From the NCBI RefSeq assembly GCF_900963305.1, contig NC_042514.1:9307001-9371000 (forward strand): 64,000 nt of DNA. The letters run 5' to 3'. Positions 37,160-49,859 of the stretch are shown in pieces (position 1 is the first letter of the stretch; each line of letters starts with the position of its first letter). Both the position numbers and the translations under genes were made by a program. This DNA is from Echeneis naucrates. Taxonomy: Eukaryota > Chordata > Actinopteri > Carangiformes > Echeneidae. The notes below the pieces were generated by a model, which had not been told where the DNA came from, did no database searches, and was given only the letters and a program-made list of their open reading frames with translations.

Positions 37160-37169
37160 GTCACGTGAC
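37160..37169. promoter_or_regulatory. GTCACGTGAC palindrome (CLEAR / E-box) at sft2d2
   Basis: A perfect 10-bp palindrome matching the CLEAR consensus bound by TFEB/TFE3/MITF, 104 bases upstream of the sft2d2 start codon. The same core also suits USF, MYC or BHLHE40. Confidence 0.5.
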
Positions 37170-37199
37170 TGCTCACCTGGCCTGAATCACCTCAGCTGA

Positions 37200-38852
37200 A
37201 TGACACCTAAAGGGAGAAACAGCAGGAGGGCTCACTCTGATCATTATTTCCACATTACTTCCACACACGGCTAATTGGCCAGGTTAATAGTATAATTAAA
37301 TATTGAATGCAAATTAACACTCCCCTGCGACTAAAACTGCTAACCTTTATGTTTCAGATATTTAATAATAGTGTAATTTTTTTGTTTGTACCCTGGATAG
37401 GTACAAAGGTCAACTGGACACAGTCAAACAAAGTATTATTGTTACTTTTACAGCTATAGCTAAATTGGTAACTAAGCCTATCATTATTCTGGACTATTAT
37501 TAAATATTAACTTTTAAATGTGGTGACTTCCTCCTGTTCTCTCTTCTATGACAGTCACCTGGTTATATTTCTGTTTTCAACTGTTGAAATGATAATGACA
37601 TCATATGGGCAAAATAGCTGTTCTGTTCAGGAAATTACCAGAAGCTTTATCAATAATGACAATCCCGCACCTGTGATGTGAACCAAAAAAATGTTTCCAT
37701 TATTTTACCGCACACCACACTGCTCGTCCAGGCCAGCACCGTCAGAGATGGGCCACCTTACTGAGCGTTTCTCATAGATAAAGTCTTTCAGAGGCCTGCT
37801 GCCAGTTGACATTGTATTGCAATTGTGTTGTACTGACATACATCAAAGGGAAAAATTATCAGCCCGGATGCTGGGATGTTAAGGAGAATTTGGGTTTAAT
37901 GTGATGTTTGATTTTAATTTGGTCCACTTTTCCCCCAATATTCTGTATTCTTATAGCATCTGTAAATACTGTATGTTTGTGCTTGGTATATATCACATGT
38001 ACATGTACATAGATCTGCATATTTATACTTTTCTATTATACTTATTCTATTTTGTCCGCATATATCTGTATTTAGTACTTATTGTTCAATATTTCTTGAT
38101 TCTTCCTTATAATTTGTTTATTTGTATTGTTGGTTAATGCTGCTGTAACAAAAGAACTTCCCTGTGGATAAAATAAAGTGTCCATCTTTTATGGTGAGAA
38201 ATGTTAAACGGTATTTATACTATCATGACTTCTCCAAATGATGTTTTACTAGAACTGCTGGTATAGTAAAACATTATTTTAATATACCACTTAATAAATT
38301 CTGCACAGTAATCACAGTAACAATAATTTAGTAATCAGTCATGTAAAATAAGAAAAAAAAATTACATTTACAAAATTTTAATAAAAGTCTTGTTTGGAAT
38401 TCACTCACATGTATCCTTCCTAACAGGAACCAAAACAAGCACAAAAAGGAAAGTTGTCTGCTGTGCTGACGTACTGTCTGTTCACCACTAGTTGGCACTA
38501 CTTGACATCAACACGTGTGACAAAAAAAGTTTGAAATTAAAGGCATGCAATCCGTAAAGCTTACCCTCATGAGTAATATATATATTGTGTGCAAATTTAC
38601 ATCAAATGAATAGGACAAAATTCATAGAGGATATTAAAAATAAATAGAAACGAAAAATAAGAGTATGGTTAAAGGAGGCATACAGCTGATTAAATATGGC
38701 AGAGGTAGCAATATACCAGTATATATTTCTTCAGGAAAAGATCTAGAAACTATGTCCTTATCCTTTTTTTGTCTGTATCCCTTGCTTCTAGTCCTATCCC
38801 TGATTTAACTGTGATGCACATAAGTCACAATGTGGGTGAATAAAAGTCCTCT
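37200..38852. other. Spacer between sft2d2 and tmem45
   Basis: AT-rich, with no coding exon recognised. Near 38130-38185, a stretch reading GCTGCTGTAACAAAAGAACT, then TCCCTGTGGATAAAATAAAG resembles the 3' tail of a fish SINE/LINE copy. The gap marks the boundary between genes that lie on different human chromosomes. Confidence 0.45.
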
Positions 38853-40388
<1,536 letters not shown>

Positions 40389-41807
40389 GACTTTTAACAC
40401 CTACATTTTTCAGAGGAAGCAAAATCGATAAGTAGTTAATAATAGGGAAAGGAGGAGTTTCCATTGTTGCCTTCTCAATAATCTAAAAAGTGTTTTAGTT
40501 TTTTTGCACTAGAAAACAGATCTTAAAAAAGCACAAGCCTTATCTTATATGTTGCATCTATATCACATGGGCAAGTTAAGCATCTTGAATTCCTTAAAAA
40601 TTACACAATTTAGTAAACATTTAAAAGCAAACAAAAAACCACATGAAAAAATTGTGAAAAACTGTAATGCATACAAAGTGTTCTTCCAGTAGCATACCAG
40701 CATTTTGTGTGAATAAGAAATGAGAAGGGGAAAGTCCAGGAGTTCCTGCAATTTAGTTAAAGAGCATAATCAGACATAATTTGTGTGTCTGGGCAACAGC
40801 CCTTCAGCTGACCTCGGTAGAGGTGTCTCTACACAGGGAAAGAAATTGGTTACAGCATCAAAGGCCTCCACCTTTAAACTTATTAATGTGAAGCTGCAGA
40901 GCAGTTGTCCTGTATTGCCACTGCTCACCCCATGAAGTGAGACTGATCAAATATTTTCCATAGTAATAATTAGCCATCATTTCCCTCAACAAATTCAAGC
41001 AGCTTGTGATTTATGCATGCTTTCTATTTTTGGGTGCAGCCTGGCTCACATATTCCTAGGTTCTCACAAAGGAACAAATGTGTATGTCCATAAAAGGAAA
41101 AACTAATTAAAAACAAACAGGCTATCATTTCAAAGTTAGTCATGGGTTGTGTCCTCTTTGATCCAATGCGTACCTGTTCATGATGTCTTTGCAAATATGA
41201 AATGAATATAAAAAGATTTATGAACTGCGGTCCACTTAGTGATGAATTGCTGTTTTGTAAAATGTAAGTGAAAAGCAGGACTAACATTGATAGAGGAGTA
41301 AAGAATAATAATGAGCTGCATGACCGTACTAGCTTTTGTTATGGAGATGACGGAGAATATCTCGCCCCACAGCCACAAAGCAAACCTTTTGAAGGAAGAC
41401 AAGCAGATTTTTTCAGATGTTAAACTGAATTCGTCTGCGCCACACAGCCATCCATCCGTGCATCCTCCCCAGATTAAGGTAAACACTTCAATCGCCATGG
41501 CAATCACTCCAGGATGTTACTTGAGTCCTGCTGAAAGACCCTCTAGTGTCTGACGGATTTAATAAACAACACTTGTGCTGTCTTGTGTGTACATTCAGTG
41601 GTTCACATACAAACAAGTCAGTGTGTTTATTTACCTGCGAAGCTACTGCTTAGAGAAAGCTATTACATAAAATCACAACACAACATATCGGTTTATACTG
41701 CAAAATAAGATGCAAATTAACAGATAAAACTACCTCACAGACACAACAACAATCGGCCCTCACTTTCATCAACTATAATATAAATAAAGTACTGCCTACA
41801 TGTTAAT

Positions 41808-41862
41808 ACTTATTCATTCGTTCATCTTCAACAGCTTATCCGTATCCGGGTCGGGGGACCTT
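41808..41862 (+). repeat. Interspersed repeat fragment
   Basis: TTCATTCGTTCATCTTCAAC followed by AGCTTATCCGTATCCGGGTCGGG is a worn form of a very common fish repeat (TTCATTCATCTTCTACCGCT, then TATCCGGGTCGG). It lies upstream of tmem45, probably in its 5' UTR intron. Confidence 0.6.
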
Positions 41863-42443
41863 TACTTATGTCATCATTAATTTTAATCTTCCAATACTTC
41901 TGTGTGTAATACTTAAGCAGTCTAGCGCTCTATCTAAATGTAGCCCATTACATTTTATGGAGTAAAATGTTAAGTCAACTGTTCAAAGCTCAATGACATT
42001 TTTCTCAAGTGGGCCTACTTTACAAGAGAAATAATTATATCTTTGATTTGAAATAACATGAAGAATGATGGGAAACACCGGTGGAGAAAGAAATAAGACA
42101 AATAAACCGTCTATCTGACTTTTCAATCCTCCATCCAATTGACAATCACACACACACAATGTACCTCGCATCAATTTTGCTCAAAATGGACTTCAATTGT
42201 GAAAAAAGCAGCTGGATTCTTAAACTCATGAGGAGAAATATAATGCATTCTTAGAAACATAGGGCTCAGTAGGCCTTTTTGTTTTTCCAACCAAATGTGA
42301 ATTTCATCCTTTAACCTAAAAGCTTACTTTTAGTTTTCAGAGACACCGTGAATGTCTCTGAATGTAAAGGTAATGTCACAGGTTACAGGCTGACACAGTA
42401 GCCATGCATTCCTCCTCAGCAGGAAAAAAAAAGGGGGTCTTAC

Positions 42444-42940
42444 CCAAATGTGTTTGTTTGTGGAAATGAAAAGTTGCTGGACGTCTTTTCAGCCAGAGAA
42501 ATCAGAGCATCCTTCTCGAATCTCCGCGAAAGTCATTTCCGTGAGCAGCTAAAAGAGACTTTTCTTCCGCTCCACATGAAGCAAACATGAAGTTTTTGCT
42601 GCGGGTCTGACACCCAGCAGCCTCCGGATCTTTTTTTTTTTTTTTATTCTCCCAGAGTCTCAACACTTCGGGCTTTTGCTATCCACCGACTGCTCCCATT
42701 GGACGACCGAGGGGCGCTACGTCATCAACACGCGCTGTCATTGGCCGCGCCTCACGTCAGTCTCGGGTGTCCACGTGTGCAATTTCACTCCACCCGCTCG
42801 TGCTCGGGTCGGTCCCTCCCTGTTCGGAGGAAAAACCGCTACTTTCCGTCAGCGGCCGCCGGACCGAGCCGAGACACGACCTGCTGCACGTACCGGGCTC
42901 ACTCTCACGCTGTGCTGGTGGAAGTAGAGAGAACCTGCGA
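42444..42940 (-). promoter_or_regulatory. Promoter and non-coding first exon of tmem45
   Basis: The segment 42680-42940 is the most GC- and CpG-rich stretch in this part of the window. On the minus strand it has two CCAAT boxes (ATTGG on plus near 42698 and 42740), and there are two ACGTCA CRE-type cores near 42720 and 42753 and a CACGTG E-box at 42772-42777. A donor at 42444/42443 fits an untranslated exon that joins the acceptor before the tmem45 ATG. Open frames here look like chance products of high GC. Confidence 0.5.
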
Positions 42941-42959
42941 CGCTTCCTAAAAATATCAT

Positions 42960-45121
42960 GAGAACTCCTCCCTCAGTGGGCTCACCCAGACAAATCCAAA
43001 ACTGCCTGTTCATCTTTATTCAGGAGCTCATCGAAGCGGAGAATCTATGAAGTTTCAACATCCAGCTGGAGTTCGACTAATGCCTGAATGCATGAAACAT
43101 TAAGCCATATGATAAAAAAAAATTATAATAAAGATACGTTTTGTATTGGAGAGTTTTCTAACATCCTATCTTAGCTGTAAATCAGATTTAAGTTAGATTG
43201 ATTGGTATTATGGTCATCTGTTTTCATAAACAGGAAGTTAAAACCTGTTACTTTGTTTACAATTCATTATAGCAACAGTCAACATTTTTGAAAAAAGAGG
43301 TGTAAACTAATAACAGTGAAAACTCCTTTGACTGGGCTTTAAAACTACACACAATAACTTAATGACACACCTACAATGAATGGAACCATCAAGATGACAT
43401 AAAAAATGGTTTCACTAACGTAATGGTATTGCCATTGTTATTATGGGATTATTGAATACTGTTGTCTTTTTGAAAAGCTTTAATTATCAGAAGAATGGAA
43501 GCACAATTAAATGCCATAATTACAGTGAATAATATATTCAGGCAAAGAGAAATGCTTGCTAGTTGGAAAAACAAAACAAAACAAAACAAAACCACATTTA
43601 GGTGTGTCACATCAGGGAATCTTTATTAAAAAAGCCAAGACCACAAATGTCACTATGCTGAGGGGCCCCAGTTTCTTTTCAGGAAGTGAAGTGAGGTGAA
43701 GCCATTGAAGGCTGATGCTACTTTTGGTTTTATCTCAGCTGATTGTCTTAGTGTCCAAGTCTTGGCACTGTGGATGTGGCTTGACACAGTCATTTTATGA
43801 ATTTTCCTGAATAAAAATTAAAACTGGATGGCGACAAACTGTTTAATTGTTCAAAGATGAAAAACCATACAAAAAACACCTTTGTAACTCACAAAGAGGA
43901 TATGAAGTATCTGTTAAAGAGACTTCACCTTTTCCTTTCAGGAAAGTGAAAAATATTTTCCTTGGTTACCTTGATAGTGAAGTTTTGTCTGCACAGAGCA
44001 GCAGGATACGTTTAGTTGGACAAATAGTAAGATCACAGCTTCACTGATGTGCAGCTACAGATGAAATAAAGGTATACTAATAATAATAATAAATCAAAAG
44101 ATAACTCTATAAATATAAATAAATACATATATGGGTTTGTTATGATGTCAGATAGTGTTGGATATTTCACTGCAATCTCTTATTTGGCAGTATGACACGG
44201 ACAAGACAACAAAGAGTCTCACAGATGGCAGACAACTGGACCTCATATGCAAAATAATAGCACAGGCAAGGCAGGAAGATGGAGCAAAATGTAAACGATG
44301 AGCTCACATGAGGGAGGAGTTTACTTTCACAACATCAGAGTAAAGTTTATTGACATAGGCATGAGACATGGAGAGTTAGTCACTCAAGTTTAGATGGCAA
44401 AGTCTTTCATTACCAATCTGAGTATTATTATTTCTGTCTATGCTTTTGTTCTGTCATTAACAATAAAAATAAGAAAAAATAATTGCTTCAGTCCATTTGC
44501 ATAGGCAAATAACTAACATGCTGTTGAGAGTGTGAAGTTGGGTTGTTACATTAACTTGGTTGTGGGTAAAGTATGCGTGCCATTGGGAACAGCTCGTGCC
44601 ATTTGCAGCAGGTTCATAGCTGACAGACAAACATGACACTGGCAAACGTCCCCTCATATAATTCTTCAGCAAGAAAATAAGTTTGACTGCTCCTCCTTAA
44701 TGAGATATACAAAAGTGTCAGATTAAAAGAAGAGAAAATAGTAAAAAGTTTTTGTTTTTATATCATACATAATTATGTAAATGCAAGGTTTCATAATTTA
44801 TCCACACATTTTCGGACATTGATGAAATTTGGGCTAAAAGATAACATTTCACGTGTATATAAATGTGCAAACCCAAATTATAAGTACTGTACAATCACTT
44901 CCTCTTATCTTAATAGTGTTAGTTGGTTGTCTTGATGGTTTGCACTGGAGTCTCCTTTGCCACACGATGAACTAAGTTAAAGTCTCATACTGAAGTAAAA
45001 TTTGAATGAAACCCTCATATGGTTCATTGTCCCAGGGGGTCAAGCACAAGGACACAAGGAGATATGGTTGAGGTCTAAGAGTGAAATGGGTATGAGGAAA
45101 TAATGTGTAAGTGCAGGACAA
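42960..45121. other. Spacer and probable lnp1 3' UTR
   Basis: No coding exon seen. The part near 45121 should be the lnp1 3' UTR. Minus-strand AATAAA hexamers occur near 44349 and at 43622-43627. An (AAAAC)n simple repeat sits at 43567-43593. Confidence 0.45.
43567..43593. repeat. (AAAAC)n simple repeat
   Basis: About five units of AAAAC on the plus strand. Confidence 0.9.
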
Positions 45122-48100
45122 TTACGGGACTTTGGTGTGTGAAGATGACCAGTAGAGGGGCTTCGGCATGCACACATGGACTCGACATGTGGGGCACATC
45201 TGTTTCTTCCACAGCCACTGCTCCATGCACTGAAAAGCATTTTGAAACACATTATAAACTTATGTCATGTCCAAATTTTTCACTCAAGCTCAATGTGTAT
45301 AAATCCTGCTGGTAATAATTTACTTCACATAAGCCAAGAGATACCTTCCAATGCAAAGGTCTATAAGTATATCCACAACTGAATCAGCACTGACCTGACC
45401 CAGACCCGGGAGGCCACCACTGTCACATGTTTAATTCTATTATTAAAGGAGTCATAAAAGAGTATCTGTGGTTATAAAGCAGATAGCATGAAATGCAGGT
45501 GCATTTAAAGTGGAGATTTATTTCTGTGGTTATATATTGACTTTCAAATCTGTCAAAATAGACAATCCAAACATTTAAACTATAACACATAGTATAATAC
45601 AAGACAATGGTCCAGCAATCACATATATAAGGAAGGATGGATGGAAAGAAGGACGCAACCAAATTAAGACAGCCAAGATGTATGAGACATCTACAAAATA
45701 AATCTATTGTATGTCCTTCCTTTACTCTTTGCACTGTTGGCATCATATCGTGGTTCTGCTGAATTTAAAATATTTATGTATATGTGATATTTAAAGCCAT
45801 AAGATGAAGGTAATTGAAAACATAATGTACGTACGATCACATCACATATGAGCTACTAAAAAATTAATAAACTGTATATATATCATTTACAAAAGTGCTA
45901 ACTTAGAGCACTTTCTTTGCCAGTATTAAAGTAATATATATTTTAATATGGCAGAAGGATAATAAAAGCCATGTCAAACAGGAATCTTCAAGTATAGGTG
46001 GAGAAAATTCCATAAACTAATATTTAATAATCTTGCGGCTTTGCAAAAATTTGAAATGCCTTATTTATGACTGCAAACTTGTGAGAATGAGCTAATATTT
46101 GGCTTATGACACTGAGAGTTCACAGGGCAGTTTCACAGGATCAGGTCAGGCACAGTCAAGGCCTGAGACAAATCCTCCATCTTTTCTTCCAACAGTGTGT
46201 CACCTCCTTCCACAGAGTGATATCAGCGATGTCTCCGGAGGGAAAACTGACGACGGGGTGCATGCGTCTTGATCTCCTTAGGGATTTGAGCATCTGCAGA
46301 ATTTCTCCTTTCGTCCTGGAGTCTCCTCATCTGACAAGCTGCAGCATCACTGCCACTGCGAGGCCGATTCTGTTCTAACTTCCGAGCCGCCTTCAGCACC
46401 CACCAAACAGATACACTGTCGTCAGTAAGCATAAAGTCCTCGGACCACAAAAAGGCTGTTCTTCCATAGATAGGTTTCAGGGAAAGGCACACTATACAAG
46501 ACAGGCCCATACCACTTCACATCATGCATGTCTGGGAGGTTTTTGTCTTCATGCACCATGGATATCTGATATAGGCCTCAGCATGCTCAGACTAGAGTGA
46601 ATAAGTGACCATTATTTTGCAAAAGATGACGATCAGGCCACTGATGAACATTGCAGAGGTGACATGCAAAAGAATGGATTTGCCGGAGATATTTTACCTC
46701 TTTGTGGAAGCGGTGTGTGCAGTGCAGCTCTTGAATTCCTCCACTCTTGCGCATTTCTTCATGACAGATTAGGCACAACTTGTCATCGTCATTCTGTAAA
46801 AGAAAGAGATTTTACAATCGACCCCTTACCAAAATGAATTCATCATAACATGCTCAGAACACAAAGAGAATCCCAGTTAAACTGTATAGCTTCAAACTGG
46901 TCAGGATCCCTGTGGCCATGCTGACCCCAGTCCACTGCCAAGAGTACCCAAAATGGAACTGAAAATCAGAACTGGACCACGAAGCATCACGTCTGTATCA
47001 CATGTACTTTTTATTTTATTTTAATTTTTTGCAAATTGATTTTTGGGATAAAGGGGCAGATTAAATAAGATTATTTTTCGTTCTATTGTCCTATCTAAAC
47101 ATTGTTGCAGTCCAATTTTGCACATGAAAATTATATTCCCTAATAGCAGTATTCTCTTTAAACCGGATAATGTGCCCTGCCACATGCCAAAAATGATTCT
47201 GGAGTGGTTTGAGGAATGCAGCCGTGAATGCAAGGTGTTGAATTATCTTAAAAATTTCCCAAGTGTCAATCAAATCTGGTATCTGTGGGATTTTCGGGAT
47301 TTTCAGGATATCCAGCAAATTTGAAATATCTGAAAAGCCTCTGGGAAATATTATAAAATTCAAACCTGCCTACGATCCTTTCAACACATCAAGACAATAA
47401 AAATTGATTTATATCTTAGAACTTCCTAATCTAAAAGAGCTTTGTAATACCCTGTAAATGACAGAGTGCCCTAAAGCTTAAAATCTGATCAAATCATAGT
47501 GGTTAACTGGACGATCTACAACAAGCTGGGCAACTAGAAAATATTGTAAACATCATTTGTTGAATAGACTTCTTCGCACTTCCGCTCACCAGAGATATGG
47601 TGTTCCTATCACGGGCACAAAGTCTTTTCTCGAATGACTCTGTGAGCTCTGGGATGGTGGTAATACGGTTCTCTGAGACGGCTGATTTTTGGCGACTGTT
47701 ATCATCAGAGGCGGCACGACAAGCTCTCTGATGTGGTCTGACCTCCCCCTTCTCCTCTCTTGTCTTGATGTGGCTGGGGGAGGGCGCCATAGTCGCTGCA
47801 TGGAGTCTGTTCAACTTCATAGCATCCAGCTGTGACTGCAGACCACACAGAGAAACATCCTTACTCATGTATACCGATTGAAGTGTTGATACTGTTAATA
47901 TTGCAGTATTTTTGTTGTAACAGAAAATGCAAGTGTGGGAACATTATTGTAGAGAGACGAGTCTGCTGAGCCCGTGTCAGCAAATGGGGTTAGTCACTCA
48001 CTCACTAATACCCTTGAGTAACATGTTAGCAAAGTTACCTACTAATTATAGTTTATCTTTCCACCCAGACCAGTCCCTTCATTTCAAGTATTTACACAAC

Positions 48101-49795
48101 AGCAATAATCTGTTACGCTTACATGTGGCAAACCCGTCGCACTAAGGTATCCTGACAGTACAGGAAAAAGATTTCTATTTGGATCTGTTATGCTCATTGA
48201 TCATTCACCACTGATTTGTACTGGACAGAGCTGAAGCGTTGATTCTAGCAGTGTCATTAGGGATGACTGTGTCCTCTGGATGACTTTGTATTGGAACTGC
48301 GTTGATATGAGCTGCAGTGGAAGAGCATTTAAGACCATTTGGACACAGGACAGCACCAGTATTAATTATGTTCTATCGATCATTCGCCATAAAATCATTT
48401 TTGCTTTGATTATGACAGTGCTGCAGTTTCAAACACAGTCGATGAATGAATAAAAAAACAAAACAATACATTTGAATCCAGCTGCTTTTGTTTGAAATGT
48501 GTGCTATTCAGCTAAGAGCACTTACTTCTGGTTCCTTAACAATAACACTCAAGTCTCAAAAAAACTCAATCAAACCCTGCTGATGTAATTAGCACAACCA
48601 ACTAAATAAATGAGAAAATAATAACTTGATAACATCTAATTAAAGGAAATCCACGAAATACAGTTGCATTATAAACCCTTATCATGCAGCATAATCTGGA
48701 GGGATATAACCTTTGTCAGCAAATGTTTAAATAATATATAAAATATCAGAAAAAGGACAGATTTAGCTTCACACACTCATAACACTCCTCTGAAACAAAC
48801 TGGGTGAACATTCAGATGTTGGTCAACATATCTTGCCAAATAAACCTTCAGCAGAGACACAAGTCTGCAACAGTTCAGCTGCAGCTGACCTCTGACCTCT
48901 TGGGGGGGGGGGGTGACAATAATTTTTAAAATTTCACAGATGCCAACACTGAAACAACAGAACAACCCCAGAACAAAGAGTTGAAGCAAAGTCCGTATGC
49001 ACTTAAAAGATTCACACGAGGCACTGAACTCAGTGTTGACAAGTGTTGGCAGACTGCTTGACCACACTAATGTAAAACAATACACTGAACGCTGAAGTCA
49101 AGTTGTGACCAATGAGGAGCGCAATCCCAGCATTACAAATACTTTATATGTTATAAGAGAATAGCACAGGTTCAATAGACATGTGTAGGAAAAGTCTGGG
49201 AAAATGCAGTATACTGTACTATCAGCAGATATTAGCGATGTGAAACATGTGGAGGCAAATGACAGGTCAGGAAATCACTGAACACTGCAGCAGACCCACA
49301 TAGCCTGCATAGTGCTCATACCAGTGTCTGCAGAGAAACATATGCATGTCTGAAATATGCTATGAAATTCTGATTTGTTTATGCTCAGCCTTTGTCTTTG
49401 TTGATGCTGTTTCAAACTTTTTTATACTTACTCTTAACTTATACAGGCACATACCGCATTTTTCATTCAAATTTTCAAGCTTAAAATCACTACATGTTGC
49501 GTTCAGACATTGAAAAATAAATTTCCAGTGTTGCTATTTGAGGTTAGTCCAGTCCACATGTATGTACAGAATCACATGAATGCAACATGGAATCCTTTCG
49601 GTTCCTTACCACTGTCGGGAGTGATGCTCTACGATCAACATGTACTCTTGCAGGTCTTCTGAAACTGCGTTTCCTTTCTCTGGAGTGTCCACCTTCGGCT
49701 CCATGACCCCAGTAACTACTCATCCAATTTGTGAAGTTACCATCATCATCTTCATCATTGTCCATAATAATAGCAGGAAGGAGCCTGAGAGACAT
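45122..49795 (-). CDS. lnp1: LNP1-like protein with C-terminal RING-H2 finger, 4 exons
   Basis: Minus-strand exons 49610-49795, 47590-47835, 46698-46793 and 45122-45229 all join in phase 0, giving 211 residues. Exon 1 matches human LNP1 (leukemia NUP98 fusion partner 1): an acidic start, then NWMSSYWGH against KWMSSFWGH, and a basic stretch ending RRASLP. Exon 2 ends TESFEKRLC against human SESFERQLC. Exons 3 and 4 encode a full RING-H2: Cys151, Cys154, Cys169, His171, His174, Cys177, Cys188 and Cys191, with HKE|CMEQWLW across the junction. This predicts E3 ubiquitin ligase activity, whereas human LNP1 (178 aa) as I recall it has no RING. Start: the ATG at 49795 gives the longest frame, but the one at 49765 (MDNDEDDD) lines up with the human start. 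It sits between tmem45 and tomm70, as in human. Confidence 0.85.
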
Positions 49796-49859
49796 TGTGG
49801 AGTTTTAGCGTGCAGGTCCTGCTCCGACAGACGATCTGAACGGAGTGCTGTAGAGTAAA

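Noticed and set aside
42676-42961. Overlapping plus-strand frames of 64-83 codons
   Set aside because: They lie in a GC-rich promoter where stop codons are rare by composition. They show no motif and overlap each other in different frames.
46223-46510. Minus-strand open frame as the second half of the lnp1 RING finger
   Set aside because: It contains none of the required Cys residues in the right spacing. The segment 45122-45229 supplies Cys177, Cys188 and Cys191 after a good acceptor, so 46223-46510 is intronic.
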